NCBI GenBank assembly: GCA_002346745.1
Contig: DEAL01000020.1
Coordinates: forward strand, 5,262-48,151
Reading direction: 5' to 3'
Length of the DNA stretch: 42,890 bases
Source of the DNA: Candidatus Neomicrothrix sp. UBA2983
Lineage (GTDB): Bacteria > Actinomycetota > Acidimicrobiia > Acidimicrobiales > MedAcidi-G1
In this document: positions 9,147 through 16,768 of the stretch, in pieces
How the letters are laid out: each line of letters opens with the position of its first letter
Position numbering within the stretch: the first letter of the stretch is position 1
Program-made: the position numbers and the translations under genes
The notes under the pieces: generated by a model
The model's input: only the letters and a program-made list of their open reading frames with translations
Told to the model about the DNA's origin: nothing
Databases searched by the model: none

Positions 9147-9153
9147 GACCGCC

Positions 9154-9858
9154 GTGGACGAGCTCTTCGCGGTTCAGGACGAGGACACCGCGGCCGAGCA
9201 GATCCGGCATCGCCTGGCCAACCTGCCGGAGAAGGCGACACTCGAGGGAGCACGCGGTGCCCGCGGGGCCACCGAGTCGCAACTCGAGGCGACGAGGTTG
9301 GAGCGGCTCGAATTGGATCGACGCCAGAAGCGCGCCGAGGCCGACGTCGATGCCGTGGTCGCCCGGGTGGACGAACTGAACAACCGCCTCTACGGGAGTG
9401 GCATCACCTCCCCGAAGGAGGCACGTGAGGTCCAAGAGGAGGTCGACCGCCTCCGACCCCGTCAGGACGAACTGGAGGAGCGCCTCCTCGAGGTGCTCGA
9501 GGAGATCGACCCCCTGGAGGTCCAGTTGGGGGAGTTGTCCGAGCGGGCGGGCACCGAGGACGCCGCCATCGGTGCCGCGGAGGCGGCGGTGGCGGTCGCC
9601 GAGGCTGCGCTCGAGGCAGAACTGGCGGAGGTGCGGGAGCGGCGCGAGTCGGCTGCCGCTGCCGTCCCGGACGACCTGCTGGCCAGGTACGAGGGGCTAC
9701 GCGGCGCGTTCGGGAGCAGCACGGTGGCGGGCTTCGACGGGAACGACTGCACCAGGTGCCCCTACTCCATGCCCGCCGTCGAACGGGACCGCATCAAGCA
9801 CCTGCCCGACGGGACCCTCGCCGACTGTTCGGAGTGCGGCCGCCTTGTCGTGGGCTGA
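9154..9858 (+). CDS. C4-type zinc-ribbon coiled-coil protein
   Basis: 234 residues. Residues ~1-170 are Glu/Arg/Leu-rich and predicted to form a long antiparallel coiled coil (for example TESQLEATRLERLELDRRQ). The C terminus carries two CxxC pairs, CTRCPYSM and CSECGRLV, which should bind one zinc ion. This is the widespread bacterial 'C4-type zinc ribbon domain' family (CT398-like), linked loosely to secretion or nucleic-acid functions but not functionally settled. The start chosen (GTG 9154, VDELFAVQDEDTAAEQ) matches the usual N terminus of the family and the TAGCAT promoter spacing. Confidence 0.85.
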   Translation: MDELFAVQDEDTAAEQIRHRLANLPEKATLEGARGARGATESQLEATRLERLELDRRQKRAEADVDAVVARVDELNNRLYGSGITSPKEAREVQEEVDRLRPRQDELEERLLEVLEEIDPLEVQLGELSERAGTEDAAIGAAEAAVAVAEAALEAELAEVRERRESAAAAVPDDLLARYEGLRGAFGSSTVAGFDGNDCTRCPYSMPAVERDRIKHLPDGTLADCSECGRLVVG

Positions 9859-9889
9859 CACTGGTCCGATGGGCGCTCTCACCTGAGCG

Positions 9890-10372
9890 ATGTTCCTCTG
9901 GTTCGCGGCGATGTCGCTGGTGCTGGTGGCGCTCGTGTTCGACAGTCCCGCGCTCGACTACCGACTCGTCATCCTGGGTGCGGTCCTGCCGGTCCTCGAG
10001 GGGCCTGCGGGCGGGCCGTGGATGCTCCACACCCTGTCGTTCGCCGTGGCCGTCCTGTTCGGCGTGATGCTGGTGGCGCGCGGCCGGCGCCTGGCGCAGC
10101 GCCGTTGGTTGGGGTTGCCGATCGGCCTGTTCGCCCATCTGATCCTCGACGGAACCTGGGCCGACCGGGAGGTCTTCTGGTGGCCGTTCGCCGGAGCATC
10201 CGCCCTGGGCCGGGGACCGCTTCCCGAGTTCGGCCGGTGGCCGGCGGGACTCCTCCTCGAGGGCCTCGGTGCCCTGGCCGCGCTCTGGGCGTGGCGCCGC
10301 TTCGGCCTTGCCGACCCGAGTCGCCGCAGGGCCTTCCTTCGCGAGGGGCGCCTGACGGCGATCAGCGCCTGA
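9890..10372 (+). CDS. small integral membrane protein, YdjM/DUF457-like hydrolase family
   Basis: 160 residues with about four hydrophobic segments. Polar residues sit at positions typical of the membrane-bound metal-dependent hydrolase family: Asp in PALDYRLVILGAVLPVLEG, His in MLHTLSFAVAVLF, and a HxxxD pair in GLFAHLILDGTW. This pattern suggests a membrane metal site, but catalysis has not been shown for most of the family. It lies 31 bp after the zinc-ribbon gene and 58 bp before the histidine phosphatase gene, on the same strand, so the three may be co-transcribed. Confidence 0.7.
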   Translation: MFLWFAAMSLVLVALVFDSPALDYRLVILGAVLPVLEGPAGGPWMLHTLSFAVAVLFGVMLVARGRRLAQRRWLGLPIGLFAHLILDGTWADREVFWWPFAGASALGRGPLPEFGRWPAGLLLEGLGALAALWAWRRFGLADPSRRRAFLREGRLTAISA

Positions 10373-10430
10373 TGTCGCGCCGACCCTCGCTCCGAGTGCG
10401 CGGCCGGGGTTCCACGCCGGGTCTGGGCTG

Positions 10431-11009
10431 ATGCTCTACGTGCTGCGCCACGGCCGGACCGAGTCCAACGCCTCAGGACTCCTCCTCGGCCGAAGTGACC
10501 CGCCCCTCGACGACCTCGGGTTCCGTCAGGCGGCCGCAGCCGCTGGCGCGCTCCCGGTTCCCGACCGGGTCGTGACGAGCCCCCTCCGGCGCGCCCGGCA
10601 GACAGCCGGAGCCTTCGGCGTGGATGTGGAGGTCGACGAACGCTGGATCGAGCTCGACTACGGCGCGTTCGACGGAACGCCGGTGGCCGAGGTCCCACGT
10701 GAGACCTGGGCGGCCTGGCAGGCCGACCTCGACTGGGCGCCGCCGGGCGGGGAGAGCCACCGGCAACTGGGGGCACGTGTTCGGGCGGCCTGCGAGGACC
10801 TGCTCGACGAGGCAACGATTCGCGATGTCGTGGTCGTCACCCACGTCTCACCGGTGAAGGCGGCTATGGCCTGGGCGCTCGGCGTCGGCGACGAGGTGGC
10901 CTGGCGCTGCTTCGTCGGCACCGCGGCGATCATGTCGATCGGCGCCGGCCGGTTCGGTCCGTCGCTCCACGGCTTCAACGACACCAGCCACCTGGCCGGT
11001 CTGGGCTGA
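10431..11009 (+). CDS. histidine phosphatase family protein (phosphoglycerate mutase-like)
   Basis: 192 residues. The catalytic RHG motif is at the N terminus (VLRHGRTESN, phosphohistidine His7). The second arginine is in TSPLRRARQTA, the acid/base Glu in IELDYGAFDG, and the second histidine in VVVTHVSPVKA. All four elements of a branch-1 histidine phosphatase are present. Substrates vary widely in the family (sugar phosphates, cobalamin intermediates, nucleotides), and the context does not narrow them. Its 3' end is 18 bp from the convergent pentapeptide-repeat gene. Confidence 0.88.
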   Translation: MLYVLRHGRTESNASGLLLGRSDPPLDDLGFRQAAAAAGALPVPDRVVTSPLRRARQTAGAFGVDVEVDERWIELDYGAFDGTPVAEVPRETWAAWQADLDWAPPGGESHRQLGARVRAACEDLLDEATIRDVVVVTHVSPVKAAMAWALGVGDEVAWRCFVGTAAIMSIGAGRFGPSLHGFNDTSHLAGLG

Positions 11010-11027
11010 ACCCCGGGTCGGGGATGC

Positions 11028-11723
11028 CTACTCGTGGGCGTCCAGGCCGCTCGAGGTGGGTGGCTGGAAGCCCGGTGGCCACGACGTGGTTTCGTCGTGG
11101 CGGGCTCCGTCGAGGCGCACCGCCTCGAGTTGGGCGTCGCTGAAGTCGGCGCCGACCAGGTCGGCTGAGGAGAGGTCGGCGCCGATGAGCGCAGCGCCGC
11201 GGAAGACCGCGCCGGACAGGTTGGCCGCTCGCAGGACGGCACCGTTGAGGATGGCGCCCCGGAAGTCGGCCCCCATGGCGAAGCAGCCGGTCAGGTCGGC
11301 CTCCTGCGCGAGGCACCGCGAGAACGTCGTGCCGGCGAGCGTCGCGCCGCCGAGCAGTGCCCCGGTGAGGTCGGCACCGGTCAACCAGGCGCCGCCCAGG
11401 TCGGCGGACCGCAGGTCGGCGCTGACCAGGCGGGCGCTGGTCAACCAGCAGCGACTCATCGTGGCGCCGCCCAGACGAGCCTCGGTGAGGTCGGCATGCC
11501 AGAGGTTGGCTAGGCGCAGGTCGGCGTCGGCGAGGATGGCCCGGCGGCAGATGGCGTGGCGCAGGGAGGCGCTTACCATCCGGGCGTCGGAGAGGTCGGA
11601 GCCGCTCAGGACGGCGCCGCCCAGCCAGGCGCCGCCCAGGTCGGCGGCCCGCAGGTCGGCGTCGGTGAGGTTCGCCCCCGCGAGGTCGGCCCCCGCCCCG
11701 ATCTCGTAGCCCTTGATCTCCAT
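11028..11723 (-). CDS. pentapeptide-repeat protein
   Basis: 231 residues built almost wholly from A(D/N)Lxx repeats (for example GADLAGANLTDADLRAADL) across residues ~10-200. These should fold into a right-handed quadrilateral beta helix. There is no signal peptide or other domain; the last ~25 residues are non-repetitive. Some pentapeptide proteins mimic DNA and protect gyrase, but most have no known role, and nothing here selects a function. A TAGGCT box 7 nt before the ATG suggests leaderless transcription, divergent from the EamA gene, whose own -10 box starts only 24 bp away. Confidence 0.9.
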   Translation of the reverse strand: MEIKGYEIGAGADLAGANLTDADLRAADLGGAWLGGAVLSGSDLSDARMVSASLRHAICRRAILADADLRLANLWHADLTEARLGGATMSRCWLTSARLVSADLRSADLGGAWLTGADLTGALLGGATLAGTTFSRCLAQEADLTGCFAMGADFRGAILNGAVLRAANLSGAVFRGAALIGADLSSADLVGADFSDAQLEAVRLDGARHDETTSWPPGFQPPTSSGLDAHE

Positions 11724-11730
11724 CGCACGG

Positions 11731-11736
11731 AGCCTA
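11731..11736 (-). promoter_or_regulatory. -10 box of a leaderless promoter for the pentapeptide gene
   Basis: TAGGCT on the minus strand, 7 nt before the ATG at 11723. The opposite-strand TAGCGT begins at 11761, so the two divergent promoter cores occupy each other's -35 regions. Confidence 0.6.
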
Positions 11737-11760
11737 GGCTCCGCTCGCGGTTCCCGCCGC

Positions 11761-11766
11761 TAGCGT
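11761..11766 (+). promoter_or_regulatory. -10 box of a leaderless promoter for the EamA-type gene
   Basis: TAGCGT followed by 6 nt and the ATG at 11773. It supports that ATG as the true start even though its frame breaks soon afterwards. Confidence 0.55.
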
Positions 11767-11772
11767 CGCTCG

Positions 11773-12611
11773 ATGGCCGTCCTGCTCGCTGCCCTCTCGT
11801 CGGTGGCGTTCGGCAGTGGCGACCTGCTCGGCGGCATCGGCGGTCGGGTCGACCCGATGCGGCTGTCGCCGCCGCCAGCATCTCGTCGGTGGTGGCTGCC
11901 GCAATCTGCGGCCTCGCCCTGCTGGTCGCGCCGCCGGAGCGGCTCACCGGGAACGACGTGGCCTGGGTGGCGTCGGCCGGACTGATCATGAGCGTCACCC
12001 GGCCACTGCTCTACCTCGGCATGGAGCGGGGGCCGGTCACCGTCTTCGCTCCCGGGTACGGCCTGGCGGCGGTCGCCCTGCCGGCCGTGGTCGGCCCGTT
12101 GGTCGGCCAGGGGCTGGTGGGATGGGAGGTGTTCGGCGTGCTCGTGGCGCTTCCCGCCGTCGCGCTGCTGTCCGGCGAGGGTCGTCTGCTGCGGCCCGCC
12201 GAGGTGGTGCGCAGCCACGTCCTGGGCCTGGCGTTGCTGGTTGGCACCAGCATCGGCCTGTCGGGGCTCTTCTACTCGTTCATCGACGAGTCGGCGGGGC
12301 TCGCTCCCGCCGCCATCGCCATGACCGTCGGCGCTGTGCTGCTGCCGGCCTACGCCGCCGCACGTCCCGTGCCCACGCCGTACCGCAGCGTGGCCCTGGG
12401 CGGGAGCACCGCGGTGGCGTTCATGTTGAGCACGGCTGCGTACCAGCGGGGTGTCGCCGCCGTGGTCACCGCCCTGATCTGTCTGGCGCCCGGGGTGTCG
12501 ATCCTGCTGGCGTGGCGCTTCCTCGGGGAGCGGGTTGCCCGGCTCCAACTCGTGGGCGGGCTGCTGGGCGTGGTCGTGGTCGTGGTCGTCTGCTTCGCGT
12601 TGGCAGGCTGA
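11773..12611 (+). pseudogene. EamA/DMT-family transporter gene with a frameshift
   Basis: The first ~29 codons (MAVLLAALSSVAFGSGDLLG...VDPM) read as the first helix of an EamA drug/metabolite transporter. The frame then fails. From ~11859 a second frame continues as AAVAAASISSVVAAAICGLALL and runs without interruption through about nine hydrophobic helices to TGA at 12611. Joined, the product is ~280 residues with 10 membrane segments, the normal size and layout for the family (two EamA halves). The shift is equivalent to one missing base near 11859-11866, within a GC-rich gcggctgtcgccgccgcc tract. It is either a recent mutation, a sequencing error, or, less likely, a programmed shift. The substrate is unknown. 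Confidence 0.8.
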
Positions 12612-12654
12612 GCGGGCCGGCCACCCGAGAGGCCCGGCGTCGGAGGACCGCGGG

Positions 12655-12670
12655 CCGAACCGGGGTTCGG
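12655..12670. terminator. candidate terminator hairpin between the EamA gene and rnpB
   Basis: ccgaac-cggg-gttcgg forms a 6-bp stem with a 4-nt loop. It lies 6 nt beyond the 3' end of RNase P RNA (minus strand) and 44 nt after the EamA stop (plus strand), so it could serve both. There is no T run. Confidence 0.4.
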
Positions 12671-12676
12671 GCGAGT

Positions 12677-13052
<376 letters not shown>

Positions 13053-13058
13053 GCACAC

Positions 13059-13088
13059 AGTCTGCTGGGACGGTGCGCCGGTTGGCAA
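13059..13088 (-). promoter_or_regulatory. sigma70-type promoter of rnpB
   Basis: On the minus strand, TTGCCA (13083-13088) and CAGACT (13059-13064) are separated by 18 nt. The -10 hexamer ends 6 nt before the first base of the P1 helix. Confidence 0.6.
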
Positions 13089-13195
13089 CGAGGAATCGGC
13101 TTCCGAAGGATCGATGGTGGCGGGCGCCTTGCGGCGACGGGTGCCCGGCAGGGTCCGACCTCCCGGAATCTCGGGCGGATTGCACCGATTGGGGC

Positions 13196-13224
13196 TTGCA
13201 CCGGACCGCAGGGAGGACTAGCAC
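13196..13224 (+). promoter_or_regulatory. candidate promoter of whiB
   Basis: TTGCAC (13196-13201), a 17-nt spacer and TAGCAC (13219-13224). The start codon lies 10 nt further on, so the leader would be only a few bases. A gggagg in the spacer is too far from the ATG to act as a ribosome-binding site. Confidence 0.45.
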
Positions 13225-13234
13225 TACGCCGATC

Positions 13235-13546
13235 ATGGAAACGCACTCCTCAGCCTCCGCTGCCGCACGAACGCCTGCAGCAGACACCGGCCGCGAGTCG
13301 CGCCGTGACACCTCGCTGGCCTGGCAGGACCGGGGAGCCTGTCGAGGCCTGGACGCGGTGATCTTCTATCCGGATCCCGAGGACGAGGTGGGCACTGAGC
13401 GGGCGCTGGCAGTCTGCAGCGGCTGCCAGGTGAGCGAGGCCTGCTTGGAGCACGCCCTGACCTGGCGGGAGCACACCGGCATCTGGGGAGGTGCCACCGA
13501 GCGTGATCGGCGTCGCATCCTGCGTCGTCGGCGCCGTTCCGCCTGA
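13235..13546 (+). CDS. WhiB-family iron-sulfur transcriptional regulator
   Basis: 103 residues. Four cysteines at 36, 61, 64 and 70 (RGACRGLD..., VCSGCQVSEACL) match the [4Fe-4S] ligand pattern C-Xn-C-x2-C-x5-C. They are followed by the family turn GIWGG (82-86) and a very basic tail (RRRILRRRRR) that contacts DNA. WhiB proteins are specific to actinobacteria and act with the main sigma factor to control division, redox response or secondary metabolism. Which subclass this is cannot be assigned securely. Its stop is 11 bp before trpD, so the two may share a transcript. Confidence 0.95.
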   Translation: METHSSASAAARTPAADTGRESRRDTSLAWQDRGACRGLDAVIFYPDPEDEVGTERALAVCSGCQVSEACLEHALTWREHTGIWGGATERDRRRILRRRRRSA

Positions 13547-13557
13547 CCCACGCTGGT

Positions 13558-14586
13558 ATGGGCCTCGAGGACCTGGGAGGTTGGCCCGGCCTGCTGTCCC
13601 GCCTGTGTGCCGGTGAGGACCTCGGGAGCGCTGAGTCCGAGGCGATCCTCACCGAGATCCTGTCCGGCGAGGCCGAGCCAGCACAGATCGCCGCCTTCCT
13701 GGTGGCGCTCAAGGTCAAGGGCGAGACCACTGACGAGACGATCGGCCTCGTGCGGGCCATGGTCGCCGCCGCCCAGCCGCTGTCCCTGCCCGACGGGACG
13801 ATCGACATCGTCGGCACGGGCGGATCGCCACGTCGGCGCGAGAAGGCGCTCAACGTGTCGACCATGGCCTGCTTCGTGGCGGCCGGCGCCGGGGCGACCG
13901 TCTGCAAGCACGGTAACCGGCGCGCCTCCTCGACCTCCGGGGCCTTCGACCTGCTGGACGCGCTGGGGATCGGTATCGAGGGGCCGCCCGAATCGGTTTC
14001 CGAGCAGGTAGCCACCCACAGGCTAGGGTTCGCCTTCGCCCGGACGTTCCATCCGGCGATGCGCTTCGCCGGACCAGTCCGGGCCGGCATCGGCATCCCG
14101 ACCGTGTTCAACGTGCTCGGACCGCTGTCACATCCGGGCGGGGTCCGGCGGCAGCTCATCGGGTGTGCCGACCACGACCTCGGCGACCGGATGATCGATG
14201 TCTTCCGATCGACCGGCTCCGTGCACACCTGGGTGGTCACGGGCCATGGGTCGCTCGACGAGATCGCCGTGACTGGCCCCACCCGGGTGCTCGAGCTCCG
14301 TGATGGCGACGTCCGGGAGTTTCAGCTCGACCCGTCCGACCACGGGATCGCCGTGGTGGCCCCCGAGGACCTGCCCGGCGGCGGGCCGGAGGAGAACGCC
14401 GAGATCGCCCGGGCCCTGCTGGCCGGGGAGGAACGGGGGCCGGCCCGAGACATCGTCGTACTCAATGCAGGTGCCGCGCTGGTCGTGGCTGGCGTGGCCG
14501 TCGACCTCGACGCCGGGATCGCCGCAGCGGAGGCCGCCATCGATACGGGCGCGGCGCAGGGCGTGCTCGACGCGCTTCGGGGCTGA
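13558..14586 (+). CDS. trpD: anthranilate phosphoribosyltransferase
   Basis: 342 residues. It joins anthranilate to PRPP in the second step of tryptophan synthesis, in the cytosol. The PRPP-binding GTGG is at 86-89 (DIVGTGGSPRRREKALNVST), followed by the anthranilate/Mg-binding KHGNRRASSTSG and FARTFHPAMRFAGPVR. Length and motif order are normal. No other trp gene is nearby. A solitary trpD beside the exonuclease/GIY-YIG fusion is also seen in Mycobacterium tuberculosis (trpD next to Rv2191), so the isolation is an old actinobacterial arrangement rather than a local oddity. It converges on that fusion gene with a 35-bp gap. Confidence 0.96.
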   Translation: MGLEDLGGWPGLLSRLCAGEDLGSAESEAILTEILSGEAEPAQIAAFLVALKVKGETTDETIGLVRAMVAAAQPLSLPDGTIDIVGTGGSPRRREKALNVSTMACFVAAGAGATVCKHGNRRASSTSGAFDLLDALGIGIEGPPESVSEQVATHRLGFAFARTFHPAMRFAGPVRAGIGIPTVFNVLGPLSHPGGVRRQLIGCADHDLGDRMIDVFRSTGSVHTWVVTGHGSLDEIAVTGPTRVLELRDGDVREFQLDPSDHGIAVVAPEDLPGGGPEENAEIARALLAGEERGPARDIVVLNAGAALVVAGVAVDLDAGIAAAEAAIDTGAAQGVLDALRG

Positions 14587-14621
14587 GGGGCGGACGGCGC
14601 GGGCCGGCGCAACGGGAGCGC

Positions 14622-16307
14622 TCAGCCGGGGCTGCGGGGGCGAAAGCGGGGGACCGGGCGGATCGGTTCGCTCAACGGTCCATCGGCGTGGAGCAGGTGG
14701 AGGCGGTGCGCCTCCCGGTCGAACCAGGTGGCGACGCAGTGCAATTCGTCTGCGTGCTCGCGGGTGGGTGGCCGTGCCAACGGATCCGGGCCGGCCATGT
14801 CGTCCTGGTCGAATGGCAGGGCGTCGAGGGGTGCTGGGGCCCTCGAACTCCAGGTCCGGTGGAGTCGCCCGGCGACGATCTCGGCGCCGCCATGGCCGGC
14901 AACCCGGACCCGTACGGTGCCGGCCCGCCGCAGGAGGTCGATGCGGCGGAGCCGCTGCAGGGTCGTGGCCAGGTCCTCGGCCCGATTCCGGACGTTGGCT
15001 GCCTCCTCGTAGCGCTCGTCGGCGGCCAACCGGTGCATGCGCTCCTCCAACGGTCCGAGCAGCAAGTCCGGCTCCGTGGTGAGTCCGCGGCGGGCGACAT
15101 CGACGATCCGGGCGTAGTCGCCCTCGTCGATGTCGCCCGAGCAGGGACAGGTGGCGGTACCGAGCTGTGCGGCCGTGCACGGCGGGGCATCGCGACGGGC
15201 CGGGACCCGGCCGGCGCAGCGCCGGAGCGGGACGACGGACTCGATCGCGTCGACCAGTTGTCGCCCGAAGGAGGTGGAGCGCACGGGTCCCACGTAGAGG
15301 GCGCCGTCGTCCCGGACGACCCGGGCGACCGAGAGCCGGGGGAACCGCTCGCCGAGTGACAGCTTCACGTAGACGTAGCGGCCGTGGCCGGTGCCCTGCC
15401 GGTTGTAGCGAGGTTCGTGCCGGTGGATGAGGCGGATCTCGGCCACAGCCGCCTCGAGGGGGCTGGTGCAGACCCGGTGGTCGATGCGCACGGTCTCTGC
15501 CAGCAGGCGGCGGACCTTCCGCCGGTCGTCGGTCGAGAAGTAGCTGCGGACCCGAGACCGGAGGTTGCTCGCCTTGCCGACGTAGAGGACCTCGCCCCGC
15601 CGATCGCGGAACAGGTAGACGCCCGGGGAGCGGGGAAGGTCGGTGGTGAGGGCCAGCTTCCCCGCCTCGGCGTGGCCGGCCATGGTGGGGAGCACGAGGA
15701 GGTCGTCGAACCCGGTGACGCCGAGCGATCCGGCCCGCTCGAGCAGGAGGTGGAGGAGGTCGCCGGTGGCCAGGGCGTCGTCGAGGGCGCGGTGGCTGGG
15801 CTGGTGGTCGAGGCGGAGGTGGCTGGCGAGGGTGCCGAGCCGGCAGTTGGGGACCTCGTCGCGCAGCAGGCGTCGGGCGAGGGCGCAGGTGTCGACCGAG
15901 CGGTTGCCGAGCGGTGGTCGGCCGGCTCGCTCGAGTGCGGCGCCGAGGAAGGCCAGGTCGAAGCGGACGTTGTGGCCGACGACCACTGCGTCGCCAAGGA
16001 ACTCGAGCAGGGCGGGGAGCACGCCGTCGATCGTCGGGCCGTCGCGGGTCGAGGCCTCGGTGATTCCCGTGAGGACCGTGATCCGGGGCGGGATGGCGCA
16101 GCCGGGATCGACGAGGGTCTGGAAGGTGCCGAGGCACTCGCCGCCGCGGAGTTTCACGGCGCCGACCTCGGTGATGGCGCAATCGGCAGGCGAGGTGCCG
16201 GTGGTCTCGAGGTCGAGGACGCAGAAGGTGAGGTCTGCGATGGGCGTGCCGAGGTCGTCGAGGGAGCGCTGGCCGGCGGCGGGCTGACGGGGGCTCCTCG
16301 TGGGCAT
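14622..16307 (-). CDS. DEDDh 3'-5' exonuclease fused to a UvrC-like GIY-YIG nuclease
   Basis: 561 residues. The N-terminal domain is a DnaQ-type exonuclease with DEDDh residues: Asp32 and Glu34 (LDLETTG), Asp117 (GHNVRFDL), and His172 with Asp176/177 (HRALDDA). A GIY-YIG endonuclease follows at ~225-305 (GVYLFRDRRGEVLYVGKASN), resembling the UvrC N-terminal half or Cho. A Cys cluster (RRCAG...PPCTAAQLGTATCPC) and a UvrB-interaction-like helical segment (LEERMHRLAADERYEEAA) come next. The helix-hairpin-helix and RNase H-like half of UvrC is missing, so only one incision activity is expected. The role is probably DNA repair. A near-perfect mycobacterial-type SOS box lies just upstream. Confidence 0.9.
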   Translation of the reverse strand: MPTRSPRQPAAGQRSLDDLGTPIADLTFCVLDLETTGTSPADCAITEVGAVKLRGGECLGTFQTLVDPGCAIPPRITVLTGITEASTRDGPTIDGVLPALLEFLGDAVVVGHNVRFDLAFLGAALERAGRPPLGNRSVDTCALARRLLRDEVPNCRLGTLASHLRLDHQPSHRALDDALATGDLLHLLLERAGSLGVTGFDDLLVLPTMAGHAEAGKLALTTDLPRSPGVYLFRDRRGEVLYVGKASNLRSRVRSYFSTDDRRKVRRLLAETVRIDHRVCTSPLEAAVAEIRLIHRHEPRYNRQGTGHGRYVYVKLSLGERFPRLSVARVVRDDGALYVGPVRSTSFGRQLVDAIESVVPLRRCAGRVPARRDAPPCTAAQLGTATCPCSGDIDEGDYARIVDVARRGLTTEPDLLLGPLEERMHRLAADERYEEAANVRNRAEDLATTLQRLRRIDLLRRAGTVRVRVAGHGGAEIVAGRLHRTWSSRAPAPLDALPFDQDDMAGPDPLARPPTREHADELHCVATWFDREAHRLHLLHADGPLSEPIRPVPRFRPRSPG

Positions 16308-16314
16308 CCCCCAC

Positions 16315-16343
16315 AGTCAATCGAACAGGTGTTCGTCTGTCAA
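16315..16343 (-). promoter_or_regulatory. promoter of the exonuclease/GIY-YIG gene
   Basis: On the minus strand, a consensus TTGACA (-35, 16338-16343), a 17-nt spacer and a weaker TTGACT (-10, 16315-16320), ending 7 nt before the ATG codon at 16305-16307. The spacer contains the LexA-like site, ideal for repression. Confidence 0.65.
16321..16336. promoter_or_regulatory. LexA (SOS) box
   Basis: tcgaac-aggt-gttcgt differs in one base from the mycobacterial SOS consensus TCGAAC-N4-GTTCGA. It sits exactly between the -35 and -10 of the nuclease promoter, where LexA would block RNA polymerase. It is the only such site I noticed in the window. Confidence 0.75.
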
Positions 16344-16412
16344 GGCCGGGTGCTGCCCTGCGGGAGGCGGGTGCCCGGCAGGGCTGTCACACCCCGTCTG
16401 CAGGATGTGGCC

Positions 16413-16676
16413 ATGGAACAGCATCAGACCCTTGACCCGTCCGGCAGCGCCACCCCGGAGGATGCAGTCGACGCGAAGCGCACCGACCTCGTCCTCGACT
16501 GCGACACCTGCGCCGAGCGCCACACCAGCACCTGCGACGACTGCGTCGTCACCTTCCTCCTGCACCGCCGGCCGGGGGAGGCCGTGGTCATCGACCTCGA
16601 CGAGCACCGCAGTCTCCGGCTCCTGGCCGATGTCGGCCTGGCTCCACCGCTTCGCCACGTTCCCGACGTGCGCTGA
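16413..16676 (+). CDS. small conserved Cys-rich hypothetical protein
   Basis: 87 residues; function not recognised. The middle holds two CxxC pairs at Cys30/33 and Cys41/44 (CDTCAERHTSTCDDC), a spacing that suits a zinc knuckle or small Fe-S site. It is followed by a compact alpha/beta stretch (VVTFLLHRRPGEAVVIDLDE). No signal peptide or membrane segment. It is divergent from the SOS-boxed nuclease gene, with 105 bp between them, and 92 bp before queG on the same strand. Similar small proteins occur in actinobacteria, as far as I recall, without known function. Confidence 0.75.
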   Translation: MEQHQTLDPSGSATPEDAVDAKRTDLVLDCDTCAERHTSTCDDCVVTFLLHRRPGEAVVIDLDEHRSLRLLADVGLAPPLRHVPDVR

Positions 16677-16768
16677 GCCCGGGGCCCTCGGGGGTGTGGG
16701 CACGGTGTCGGCTGCTCGGCGGCACGCCGGGGCACGGTCGGGCCGTTGCGACCTGCGACGATGGCGGG

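Noticed and set aside
9145..9153. ATG at 9145 as the start of the zinc-ribbon gene
   Set aside because: It overlaps the TAGCAT -10 box; the GTG at 9154 has the standard 7-nt spacing and matches the family N terminus.
14128..16320. A 730-codon minus-strand frame over the exonuclease/GIY-YIG gene and trpD
   Set aside because: It is a different frame of the same strand; the Arg/Pro-rich product shows no domain, while the 561-residue frame carries full DEDDh and GIY-YIG motifs.
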